Of a stretch of DNA of 14,378 nucleotides, positions 1 to 6,969 are shown piece after piece. The DNA lies in contig DGEB01000011.1 in NCBI GenBank assembly GCA_002385735.1, forward strand, positions 70,456 to 84,833, read 5' to 3'. This DNA is from Peptococcaceae bacterium UBA3937. GTDB lineage: Bacteria > Bacillota > Peptococcia > DRI-13 > DTU073. How positions within the stretch are numbered: the stretch's first letter is position 1; each line of letters starts with the position of its first letter. The position numbers and the translations under genes were made by a program. The notes beneath the pieces are model-generated. The model worked only from the letters and a program-made list of their open reading frames with translations. It did not search any database and was not told the DNA's origin.

Positions 1-765
1 CCCTGGCGATTGCCCTGGCTGCTCTTGTTTTTTGCCTGCTTGTAGTTTATATTGTTCTTGAATAGCCTTTACAACCCGAAGGATTTTTTCGGGTTTTTCG
101 GCATGACATAATTCCACCGAGGCTTTCCGCACTATCATGTTTTGACCCGATACTAAATTTAACACATTTTCACCCTTTACGCCACAAATTCCCTGATGCG
201 GGTCATTCACAAAACTCTCCAGCCCATCGCTCAGCCAATGATACCGCCGGGCAAAGCGATTTTGCTGGTTCATCCCTTGCTGAACCACCGACCAGTTGCC
301 GTCACGGTCAAAAACAAAAAAGTGATGATACAGTTGATAGCCGTCCTGGACCGCGGCCGAATCTACTTTGGCCACCAAACGGCTGGTGCGTTGCAAGGCT
401 TGTAAATCATTGGCCAGTCCATACTTTTCTCCGGCTTGCACTATTTCCTCAGGGGTTTTGCGGGACGTATTGCCTTTTCCTCCGGCAAAAAAGAGACCCA
501 GTTCTCCTTGCTGCGCCCTCAACCCTTCCTTCAGGGCTCCGCAGACCACCGTGGTTAATCCGGAAGAATGCCAGTCAAAACCTAAAACACAACCAAAGGC
601 TTGAAACCAAAAGGGATCGGCTAAGCGACGCAATACTTCCCCGCTTCCATATTCATATGCAATAACTTCAATCATTACCGCCGCCAGCTTTTTCATTTTC
701 GCAAAAAGCCAGGGCGGGCATTGTCCTCCATGCAAGGGAATTTGCGAGATGCCTGTACGCCCCAT
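1..765 (-). CDS. DUF763 domain protein, 3' end cut off by the window
   Basis: I translated this frame by hand; it is open for 255 codons from an ATG at 765-763 and leaves the window with no stop. The N-terminus reads MGRTGISQIPLHGGQCP. At residues 50-72 there is a highly characteristic block including DPFWFQAFGCVLGFDWHSSG, and further on RYHWLSDG and a ...SFVNDPHQGI stretch. These match, from memory, the DUF763 family (PF05559), which is best known from archaea and thermophilic bacteria and has no established function that I know of. The visible part has no signal peptide or membrane segment, so it is probably cytoplasmic. Start choice is supported by an AAAGGA ribosome binding site 8-9 bases upstream and by the family-like start. 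The gene is transcribed away from the lipid kinase gene. The last residues visible are Gln/Lys-rich. The family call is firm; the function is unknown. Confidence 0.88.
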   Translation of the reverse strand, partial: MGRTGISQIPLHGGQCPPWLFAKMKKLAAVMIEVIAYEYGSGEVLRRLADPFWFQAFGCVLGFDWHSSGLTTVVCGALKEGLRAQQGELGLFFAGGKGNTSRKTPEEIVQAGEKYGLANDLQALQRTSRLVAKVDSAAVQDGYQLYHHFFVFDRDGNWSVVQQGMNQQNRFARRYHWLSDGLESFVNDPHQGICGVKGENVLNLVSGQNMIVRKASVELCHAEKPEKILRVVKAIQEQYKLQAGKKQEQPGQSPG

Positions 766-809
766 TATCCCCATCCTTTCTGTGTAATGACCGGCAGTTC
801 TTGCTTTAA

Positions 810-838
810 AGTATAGAACATATGTTTTGAAAAGTCAA
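810..838 (-). promoter_or_regulatory. Sigma-A-type promoter for the DUF763 gene
   Basis: On the minus strand there is a -35 box TTGACT (838-833), a 17-base spacer and a -10 box TATACT (815-810). Each box has five of six consensus bases and the spacing is optimal. It lies about 45 bases upstream of the DUF763 start, which makes it one of the best promoter candidates in the window. Inferred from sequence only. Confidence 0.75.
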
Positions 839-849
839 AGATTGCCTAC

Positions 850-858
850 TGGTATAAA
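850..858 (+). promoter_or_regulatory. Possible extended -10 promoter for the kinase/LtaS operon
   Basis: TGG-TATAAA at 850-858 fits an extended -10 element (TGnTATAAT-like). A TTGAAA at 827-832 could act as -35, but the 20-base spacer is too long to be convincing. It would give a leader of about 75 bases before the kinase start and would overlap the divergent DUF763 promoter region. Confidence 0.4.
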
Positions 859-937
859 GTGAAAAAATAGAGTATTGTATAAGGGAGAGAAAAGTGATGC
901 GTTTAGTAAAGCGACTAGTTAAAAAGGAGGGAAAATC

Positions 938-1816
938 ATGCGCCATGCCCTTTTCGTATATAATCCTTTATCCGGCAATCGCAACATTCTCAATCATCTG
1001 GACTTCATCATTCAAAAAGCGCAGAAAAACCACGTCCAACTAACCATCTACCGTGTGGAGGAAAAGAACGATTTTTTCGATTACTTACTCCAGACAAATG
1101 ATTTTGACTTTATTATTCTCTCCGGCGGCGACGGCACCTTTAACACGATTATCAATCAAATGTTCAAGCTGAACTGTCACTTGCCGGTGGGCTTTATTCC
1201 GGCCGGCACCTGTAATGATTTTGCCCGCAGCCTCCGGATGCCCGCTAACCTGGACGAAGGCCTGGAGATTATCTTTGCCGGGCACACAACCAAGGTCGAT
1301 GTGGGGCTCATCAATGACGAACTGTATTTTCTGAACACCTGCGCCGGCGGACTTTTTGTCGATGTTTCCTTTAGCACCGACGACGAACTCAAGAAAAATT
1401 TCGGCGCCCTCGCCTATTATCTGAAAGCTTTGGGCCAGGTTGCCCATAAAAAATCCTTTCCCTTGAAAATCGTTACCGACATAGACTGTATTGAAGAAAA
1501 AGCCCTGCTCTTTTGTATCTTAAACGGCACGAATGTGGGCGGTTTCCCCAACATCTTAAAAGATGCCAATGTTTCCGACGGAATGATGGATATTATCGTG
1601 ATTAAAAACTGCGCCCATATCGATTTGGCCAATCTTTTCTTCCGGATTATCAGCCGGGAGCAGATTAGCAATAAATATGCGCTGCGGGTAAAAGCAAAAG
1701 AATGTACGATCTCCGGACCGGAGAACGTCATCTTAAGTATCGACGGTGAAAAAGGCCCCCAATTACCTGTAAAGGTCAAGTTCCTCCCCCAAGCCTTGAC
1801 AGTGATCGTTAAATGA
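938..1816 (+). CDS. Diacylglycerol kinase family lipid kinase (YegS/BmrU/DgkB type)
   Basis: This 292-residue protein has the usual length of the single-chain lipid kinase family, with an ATP-binding N-terminal half and a beta-rich lipid-binding C-terminal half. The opening FVYNPLSGN is the family N-terminal strand and glycine loop. GGDGT at residues 63-67 is the nucleotide-binding signature, and PAGTCNDFAR at 88-97 is the second conserved block. Near the C-terminus LSIDGE matches the usual xxDGE acidic motif. There is no membrane segment, so it is expected to act at the inner face of the membrane. Start choice: ATG with AAGGAGG about 8 bases upstream. It sits 46 bases ahead of the LtaS-like gene on the same strand, so co-transcription is likely. 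Lipoteichoic acid synthesis releases diacylglycerol, and DgkB in Bacillus and Staphylococcus recycles it to phosphatidate, so diacylglycerol is the probable substrate. Related kinases act on other lipids, so the substrate remains inference. Confidence 0.9.
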   Translation: MRHALFVYNPLSGNRNILNHLDFIIQKAQKNHVQLTIYRVEEKNDFFDYLLQTNDFDFIILSGGDGTFNTIINQMFKLNCHLPVGFIPAGTCNDFARSLRMPANLDEGLEIIFAGHTTKVDVGLINDELYFLNTCAGGLFVDVSFSTDDELKKNFGALAYYLKALGQVAHKKSFPLKIVTDIDCIEEKALLFCILNGTNVGGFPNILKDANVSDGMMDIIVIKNCAHIDLANLFFRIISREQISNKYALRVKAKECTISGPENVILSIDGEKGPQLPVKVKFLPQALTVIVK

Positions 1817-1862
1817 ATTAGTTAAGCAAACAAAGAAATCGCGCAGATAAGGAGTATTCAGC

Positions 1863-3689
1863 ATGAAAAAGCTAAGTAAAGTCTTCCAAAGCTATGTTTT
1901 AAACAGTTTTGACTGGTTCTGGCTCTTGATGGTGTTAATCATCTTCATTAAATCATATTTGGTGATCGTTTTTATTGATAGTCTTTCTTTCCTTTCGACG
2001 ACCTCGATTCCCTATTATCTGTTATTCATCACGGTATTGCTTTCCTTTGCCTTTCTTTTTAAAAACAAGTCCCGGGTCTGGTTTCTGCTGAGCATTGATT
2101 TTTTGATTTCCTTCTTAATGCTGGCCGATTTATGGTATTTCCGGGGCGGCTACGCCACCTTTTTGAACCTGCACATGATGAAGGCAACAGCCAATCTGGA
2201 GAACCTCGGCGAATGTGTGCGCTCTTTTATCCACCCCCAGGATATTCTTTTAGTCGCGGACCTTCCTTTGCTGCTTCTTTTCACCAATTTAAAAAGGTTT
2301 TCCGGCGCTTTCCAGCGCAGGCGCAGCATCCTTAAATTCGCCCTGGTCTTTCTTCTTTCCGTCATCGCCATCTGTTATGTTCCTTTTCGCTATCATGTTT
2401 TGGGCATCGAAAGCCCCCGTATGAAAATCTTTCGAATTTGCTGGGCTCCTAAACAGACCATTGCCAATCTTTCACCCCTCGGTTTTCACTTTTATGATGC
2501 CTTTAACTATTGGAAAGAGTGTCAACCGATGCCCCTCAGCCCGGAAGAAGTGGCCGCAATTAAGCAATGGTTCGCCGATAAGAGAGAAAACCGGCCCGAT
2601 AACGAATACAAAGGCTTGTTTGCCGGGAAAAACCTCCTTTTAATCCAGGTGGAATCCCTGGAGGCCGTCGTGGTCGGAAATAAGATCGATGGCCAGGAAA
2701 TTATGCCCACTCTCAATAAACTAAAAGCAAACAGCTTTTACTTCCCCAATATCTACGAACAGGTCTTTAACGGGACAAGTTCGGACAGTGATTTTATGGT
2801 AAACACCTCGGTTTATCCGGTGCGGAAAGGCTCTACCTTCTTCCGTTTCCCCAAGAATACCTATAATTCCTTGCCCAAACTCCTGGAGAAAAGAGGCTAT
2901 CAGACCCTGTCCTATCACGGCATTTCCGGCGGTTTCTGGAACTGGATGGAGGCCCATTACGGGATTGGTTTCCAAAAATGCTTTGATAAATCGGCCTTCA
3001 ACGTCGATGAAATCATTGGACTGGGGATTAGTGACGGGTCCTATTTACGACAAGTCTCCTCAATGCTTACAGAAGCAAAAGAACCTTTTTACGCTTTTAC
3101 GGTGACCATGTCCAATCACGGGCCCTTTAACCTGCCGCAGCAATACCGGCAGTTAGAACTGGATCCGGAAATGGACAAGAGCAAACTAGGCGGCTATTTC
3201 CAAACTTTACACTATACCGACCAACAGATCGGCCTCTTTTTGGAAGCCTTAGACCAACAAGGCTTTCTCGATAATACCGTAGTGGTCATCTATGGGGACC
3301 ATGGCGGGATGAATAAGTTCTACAAAGACGAAGTACAGCCCCTGCCCCCGCCTAATGATTGGTGGCAACCCCAGGAATACAACCGCATTCCCCTCCTGAT
3401 TTACCATAAGGGGCTGGAAGGAAAAGAAATTCCCACCATCGGCGGTCAGATCGATATTATGCCCACCCTGGCCTATTTGATGGGTGTCGATGAGGAGGAG
3501 ATCGCCTTTACAGCCATGGGCCGCAACCTGTTAAATACCGGGAAAAACCACGTGGTGCTTGCTTACGGTGATGTGGTAGGCAGCTTCAACAGTGAAGAAG
3601 AAAAAGAAAAGGCCGTCCAGGGCCTTTTGGAAATCGGTGATAAAATCATCCGCAGCAATTATTTTGAAAAATACTTCACTGATTATTAG
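1863..3689 (+). CDS. LtaS-like membrane sulfatase-fold phosphoglycerol transferase
   Basis: The 608 residues show the LtaS architecture: about five hydrophobic membrane segments in residues 18-180, a linker, then an extracellular alkaline-phosphatase/sulfatase-type domain from about 255 to 570. Expected metal and catalytic residues can be seen: Glu264 in VESLE, the nucleophile candidate Thr305 in NGTSSDSD, His419 in SNHGPF, and Asp479-His480 in YGDHGG. In LtaS the threonine carries the glycerolphosphate taken from phosphatidylglycerol. The likely role is making glycerolphosphate polymer (lipoteichoic acid) or a related phosphoglycerol modification at the outer face of the membrane. Start choice: ATG with AAGGAG 9-10 bases upstream. 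It follows the lipid kinase gene after 46 bases, which fits recycling of the diacylglycerol by-product. Its stop overlaps the stop of the convergent PTS-like gene by 4 bases. Other phosphoglycerol or phosphoethanolamine transferases share this fold, so the exact acceptor is uncertain. Confidence 0.87.
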   Translation: MKKLSKVFQSYVLNSFDWFWLLMVLIIFIKSYLVIVFIDSLSFLSTTSIPYYLLFITVLLSFAFLFKNKSRVWFLLSIDFLISFLMLADLWYFRGGYATFLNLHMMKATANLENLGECVRSFIHPQDILLVADLPLLLLFTNLKRFSGAFQRRRSILKFALVFLLSVIAICYVPFRYHVLGIESPRMKIFRICWAPKQTIANLSPLGFHFYDAFNYWKECQPMPLSPEEVAAIKQWFADKRENRPDNEYKGLFAGKNLLLIQVESLEAVVVGNKIDGQEIMPTLNKLKANSFYFPNIYEQVFNGTSSDSDFMVNTSVYPVRKGSTFFRFPKNTYNSLPKLLEKRGYQTLSYHGISGGFWNWMEAHYGIGFQKCFDKSAFNVDEIIGLGISDGSYLRQVSSMLTEAKEPFYAFTVTMSNHGPFNLPQQYRQLELDPEMDKSKLGGYFQTLHYTDQQIGLFLEALDQQGFLDNTVVVIYGDHGGMNKFYKDEVQPLPPPNDWWQPQEYNRIPLLIYHKGLEGKEIPTIGGQIDIMPTLAYLMGVDEEEIAFTAMGRNLLNTGKNHVVLAYGDVVGSFNSEEEKEKAVQGLLEIGDKIIRSNYFEKYFTDY

Positions 3690-4738
3690 ATATTCAATTT
3701 CATGTCCCCGAATTTAATCCATCCTTTTTTCCGCATATATCCGGAAATGGGCAGCGTAAGCACAATGGGCAGGATGACATGCACAAGAAGAATCATAATT
3801 AAAATATTAGCACTTGAGCCCATGGCTTCAATCGTGCCGAACTGACCGACAAGACCGCTGGTGCCCATCCCCGCCCCTTCCGGTACGGTTTGCAGCTTGA
3901 AAACCGTCGTCGCAAGCGGCCCTAGAATCGCGCTGGTCAGCGTAGGCGGAATTAAAATTAAGGGGTTTTTCACGATATTGGGAATCTGCAGCATGGAAGT
4001 CCCAATGCCTTGGGCAATAAAGCCGCCCCAGCCGTTTTCCCGGAAACTGGCCACCGCAAAACCAATCATTTGGGAGCAACAGCCCACACAGGAAGCGCCG
4101 CCGGCTAATCCGGTTAAACCCAGCATAATCGCCAGCGCCGCGCTGGAAATCGGTGCTGTCAAGGCCAGACCCATGACCACCGAAACAAGGATTCCCATCG
4201 GGATGGGCCTTAATTCCGTAGTCAGGATGATAAAGTCGCCCAGTTTTTTCAATAAGTACATTATCTTGGGTCCAATGAAAACGGCCGCCCAGATCCCCGC
4301 CAAAATGGTCACCACTGGAGTCACAATAATATCCACTTTGGTCTCCTTAGACACCGCCTTCCCGCATTCCGCGCCGATCACGGCCGCCACAAAACAGCCG
4401 GCCGGTCCTCCCCACTGGGCGCCGGCCATCCCGGTGATGGTCGAGGCAAAAAGCACCAAAGGAGGTGCTTGCAGGCCGTAGGCCACCGCCACCCCAATAG
4501 CCGGTCCCATCATGGCTTGCGCTTGTTTTCCAAAATCAACCAGAAAATCAATGCCGGCTTTTTCACCAATCACTTTCAGAATCAAACCCACTATTAATGA
4601 AGAAAACAGACCTAAAGCCATTGCGCCAAGGGCGTCAATTCCATATCGTTTCAAGGAAAACTCAATGTTTTTCCTCTTAAGAAAATTACTGATTCTGCCG
4701 TTTTTTTCAGTACTATTGGACGTACTTAATGTTTCCAT
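3686..4738 (-). CDS. Orphan PTS-type IIC membrane permease (PTS_EIIC_2-like)
   Basis: This 350-residue protein is strongly hydrophobic, with roughly eight to ten membrane segments between residue 35 and 335 and a short polar N-terminus. Glycine-rich loops such as MAGAQWGGPAG (104-114) and GMGTSGLVGQFG (290-301) resemble, from memory, the Pfam family PTS_EIIC_2 (PF13303), annotated as sugar-specific IIC. A CVGCC cluster lies at 217-221. No IIA, IIB, HPr or enzyme I gene is present in the window, so phosphotransfer-coupled sugar uptake is not shown and the substrate is unknown. It faces the LtaS-like gene tail-to-tail with overlapping stop codons. A promoter (4811-4839) and a leader hairpin (4775-4791) precede it. 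The ATG at 4738 has a close GGAG only 4 bases upstream, with AAGGAG and GGGG further away, so the start is less certain than others. The next in-frame Met is residue 40. Confidence 0.78.
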   Translation of the reverse strand: METLSTSNSTEKNGRISNFLKRKNIEFSLKRYGIDALGAMALGLFSSLIVGLILKVIGEKAGIDFLVDFGKQAQAMMGPAIGVAVAYGLQAPPLVLFASTITGMAGAQWGGPAGCFVAAVIGAECGKAVSKETKVDIIVTPVVTILAGIWAAVFIGPKIMYLLKKLGDFIILTTELRPIPMGILVSVVMGLALTAPISSAALAIMLGLTGLAGGASCVGCCSQMIGFAVASFRENGWGGFIAQGIGTSMLQIPNIVKNPLILIPPTLTSAILGPLATTVFKLQTVPEGAGMGTSGLVGQFGTIEAMGSSANILIMILLVHVILPIVLTLPISGYMRKKGWIKFGDMKLNI

Positions 4739-4774
4739 GGAACTCCAAACCCCTTTTCTCCTTTTTATTGTTCA

Positions 4775-4791
4775 GGAGGGATAAGCCCTCC
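4775..4791 (-). promoter_or_regulatory. Leader hairpin upstream of the PTS-like permease
   Basis: A perfect 6-base-pair stem, GGAGGG-CTTAT-CCCTCC as read on the minus strand, lies about 37-53 bases before the permease start and downstream of the predicted promoter. It has no following T-run in either direction, so it is not a standard terminator. It could affect mRNA stability or hide a GGAGG Shine-Dalgarno-like sequence. Function is inference. Confidence 0.45.
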
Positions 4792-4810
4792 CGCTGCAAA
4801 TTTAATTTTT

Positions 4811-4839
4811 ATAATATCATTATTTACAAATGGAAACAA
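4811..4839 (-). promoter_or_regulatory. Predicted promoter for the PTS-like permease
   Basis: Minus strand: TTGTTT (4839-4834), a 17-base spacer, then TATTAT (4816-4811). A TGA directly precedes the -10 box, making it an extended -10. The -35 matches the consensus only in its TTG, but the spacing and the extended -10 support the call. The permease start lies about 73 bases downstream. Confidence 0.55.
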
Positions 4840-4882
4840 TAGCAAAAGCACGTTGTGAAATATTTATTTAGTTATGATAATT

Positions 4883-4923
4883 AAAGGGAAGGAGACGCAT
4901 GTTCTAAAGCGTCCCTTCCCTTT
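4883..4923 (-). terminator. Rho-independent terminator after the carbohydrate-binding gene
   Basis: A 15-base-pair stem with one bulged base joins AAAGGGAAGG-A-GACGC (4883-4898) to GCGTCCCTTCCCTTT (4909-4923) around a 10-base loop. Read on the minus strand it is followed by a short T-rich tail (TTTAATT). It lies 36 bases beyond the stop of the gene at 4959-5318, so it probably ends that transcript before the permease promoter. Confidence 0.75.
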
Positions 4924-4958
4924 GTCGTATCCTATGAAGCTCCCAATTGTTGTTTGGC

Positions 4959-5318
4959 TTAAATTTGCCTGCCGTTGTGAACGGTTACGCTCCAGTTAAG
5001 ATTATAGTTATTGTCCCAGTTGTTGGCTCCGTCATGGAAACAGAAATTCAAACGGGAATCAGTAGGCACAATGTTCGCCACCCAAGCATCATTGACCTTC
5101 TCCATTTGAATGTCCTGCACATTTTCCCACGACCGGACATCGCCGGATCCTACGTGCAAATAAACTGCCTGCGCATTATTTTGCGCCAAATGCCCGTCAT
5201 AGGTAATCGTCACTTCTTCATTCATCGTAATCGGCATCGGCGTGATGCTAATTCCATGATCGATCTGAGCAGTCTGTCTTTTCTCGATTCTTCTTTGCGC
5301 CGTAGGTAGTCTGAACAT
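4959..5318 (-). CDS. Small stand-alone starch-binding-type carbohydrate-binding protein
   Basis: The 119-residue protein consists of a short basic N-terminal stretch (residues 1-20, no signal peptide) and one beta-rich module. The run from Asn91 to Trp109, containing CFHDGANNWDNN and NLNW, matches the C-terminal signature of CBM25/CBM53-type starch-binding modules, where tryptophans form the sugar-binding platform (Trp64, Trp101 and Trp109 are candidates here). No catalytic domain is attached. Without a secretion signal it should be cytoplasmic, where glycogen-like polymers or sugar metabolites are possible ligands. Start choice: ATG with AAAGGAGG 8 bases upstream. It follows the methyltransferase-like gene after 39 bases on the same strand and is closed by the terminator at 4883-4923, so it may be the last gene of the polyketide cassette transcript. 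The module family is fairly clear; ligand and role are not known. Confidence 0.78.
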   Translation of the reverse strand: MFRLPTAQRRIEKRQTAQIDHGISITPMPITMNEEVTITYDGHLAQNNAQAVYLHVGSGDVRSWENVQDIQMEKVNDAWVANIVPTDSRLNFCFHDGANNWDNNYNLNWSVTVHNGRQI

Positions 5319-5357
5319 CCAGTCTGCCTCCTTTAATTATTCGACTACTACTATTTA

Positions 5358-5915
5358 TTATTCATGTTTCAACCTTGATTTATGACTGTTAAAATAATCA
5401 TAAAAGGCGGGCAATTCCTTTAAAGCAGCCTCTTCGACCTTGATCCTTTGCTGTAGCACAAGAAAATTGAGGATACTAAAAACAAAAGCGGTGCACCAGG
5501 CGCCAAAAGACAAAGGCAAAGTGACAAATTCAATCATTACGACCAAATAATTCGGATGCTTTAAAAAACGATACGGCCCGCTGGTGACCGGCTTGCTGTT
5601 TGGCACAATGATCAGGCGGGTATTCCACATTTTTCCTAATGAAAGCAACACCCACACCCGCAAAAGCTGGGCTAGCAAAAAAACTAATAAAAAGAGGACA
5701 ACCGGAGGCGCGTGGTATTTCCCCGCCAGGATGGTTTCCGTAAGCAAACTAGCAAAAAAGGCGCCATGCAGGAAAACAAGCACCGGATAATGTTCCCTGC
5801 CTACCTCATAGCCGCCTTTCGCTTTGGCGAGGCGGGTGTTGCACCGGGCGATCCATAATTCCACCAAGCGCTGGAAGATTACCAATGTAATGATGATACT
5901 AAACCAGCTCACCAT
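5358..5915 (-). CDS. Isoprenylcysteine carboxyl methyltransferase-like membrane protein (BpsB/YpbQ type)
   Basis: This 185-residue integral membrane protein has about four to five hydrophobic segments (near residues 3-20, 43-62, 68-92, 122-150). The conserved C-terminal block GPYRFLKHPNYL at 113-124, followed by RIKVEEAAL at 157-165, is the S-adenosylmethionine-binding signature of the ICMT/phospholipid methyltransferase superfamily. The length is close to Bacillus subtilis YpbQ/BpsB (about 168 residues). Its start overlaps the end of the type III polyketide synthase gene by 7 bases, implying translational coupling. In B. subtilis BpsA makes alkylpyrones and BpsB methylates them to the methyl ethers; the same job is the best inference here, in the membrane. 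Methylation of another lipid or an isoprenoid is the alternative. Confidence 0.82.
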   Translation of the reverse strand: MVSWFSIIITLVIFQRLVELWIARCNTRLAKAKGGYEVGREHYPVLVFLHGAFFASLLTETILAGKYHAPPVVLFLLVFLLAQLLRVWVLLSLGKMWNTRLIIVPNSKPVTSGPYRFLKHPNYLVVMIEFVTLPLSFGAWCTAFVFSILNFLVLQQRIKVEEAALKELPAFYDYFNSHKSRLKHE

Positions 5916-6967
5916 TTTAGCATAACCTGCTCACAGGAAAAGCCCGGCCCCAAAGCCAGCATTAAGCCGTATTCCCCCGGTTGATGCCGCCTCTCCAGCT
6001 CTTTTTCCAGGATATAAAAGATAGTGCAGGAAGACATATTGCCATGATTTTTTAATACTTCTTTGACTAAATCCAACGCGTCCGGCGCAAGCTCCAAAGC
6101 CCCTTCGTAAGCCTCCATTACTTTCGTGCCACCCGGATGCACGATATAACGGGAAATATCGGCCAGCGAAAGATTTTGGCACCGCGCATAATTCTCCACC
6201 TGGGGACGAAGATAGCGCAGCACTAAAGACGGGATATCTTTTGAAAAAATCACCATCATCCCTTCGTTTTGCACATGCCAGCCCATTACCTCCAGCGTAT
6301 CCGGCCAGGTAAAGGAGGCCGAAGATAGAATTTGCGGCATCGTCTCATTATTCATCATAACCTCATCGCCGATGATCAAAGCGGCGGCGGCTCCGTCCGC
6401 AAAAAGGCTGGCCGCGATGAAATTGGCCTTGGACCGGTCGTTAAAAACAAAAGTAAGCCCACATAATTCGATGCAGCACACGATGATTTTTCGGTGCGGA
6501 TGGGCCAGGGCCAAATCAAAGCCCCGGGCCAGACCCGCCGCGCCGCCGGCACAGCCCAAACCCCAGAGCGGCATCCGAACCAGATCCGCTTTCATCCCTA
6601 AGAGATTGGCTAAATAGGCGTCAATACTTGGGGTAGCAATTCCCGTCGAATTCACATACACCATCACATCAATATCCGCCGCTTTTAAATCCTGTTTACG
6701 CAAACAGGCGCTAATCGCTTCAGCTCCTAAACAGATGGCGTTTTCGATAAACAGATTGTTTTTTTCCTCCCAGCTATGCTCTTCGGCAAACCATTCCGGG
6801 GGCATACAAAAATGTCTCTTTTCAATACGGGTTGATTCAAATACCTTTAAAAGCCTTTCCACATCGCCAAAAGAATCCTGAAAAAGCTGCCTGGCAAAAT
6901 TTTTACTTTCCGCCTGCCCAACCTCATAAGGAGGCAGGGCTGTGCCTACAGAAGCGATAAAGGGCAT
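5909..6967 (-). CDS. Type III polyketide synthase (chalcone/stilbene synthase family, BpsA-like)
   Basis: The 352-residue length is normal for the family. The catalytic triad is visible: Cys139 in LWGLGCAGG, His277 in IVHPGG and Asn310 in NHGNMSS, all in the context expected of a thiolase-fold condensing enzyme. GFGPG-like LGPGFSCE at 339-346 is the C-terminal loop of the fold. Such enzymes extend a starter acyl-CoA with malonyl-CoA and cyclise the product to pyrones or resorcinols. Bacterial homologues paired with an ICMT-like partner (BpsA of Bacillus) make long-chain alkylpyrones. It starts with ATG, with GGAGG 8 bases upstream; that site can pair with CTCC just beyond it (6970-6980). The methyltransferase gene overlaps its 3' end by 7 bases. 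AdhE lies 122 bases upstream on the same strand with no clear terminator between, so read-through from adhE is possible. The product is inferred. Confidence 0.93.
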   Translation of the reverse strand: MPFIASVGTALPPYEVGQAESKNFARQLFQDSFGDVERLLKVFESTRIEKRHFCMPPEWFAEEHSWEEKNNLFIENAICLGAEAISACLRKQDLKAADIDVMVYVNSTGIATPSIDAYLANLLGMKADLVRMPLWGLGCAGGAAGLARGFDLALAHPHRKIIVCCIELCGLTFVFNDRSKANFIAASLFADGAAAALIIGDEVMMNNETMPQILSSASFTWPDTLEVMGWHVQNEGMMVIFSKDIPSLVLRYLRPQVENYARCQNLSLADISRYIVHPGGTKVMEAYEGALELAPDALDLVKEVLKNHGNMSSCTIFYILEKELERRHQPGEYGLMLALGPGFSCEQVMLKW

Positions 6968-6969
6968 AA

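Noticed and set aside
894..1041. A possible short upstream open frame starting GTGATG before the lipid kinase
   Set aside because: It overlaps the kinase start in another frame and the translation shows no pattern. The strong AAGGAGG belongs to the ATG at 938.
3861..4481. A 206-codon open frame on the plus strand
   Set aside because: It is the reverse shadow of the glycine- and alanine-rich membrane permease and is Pro/Ala/Thr-rich without motifs.
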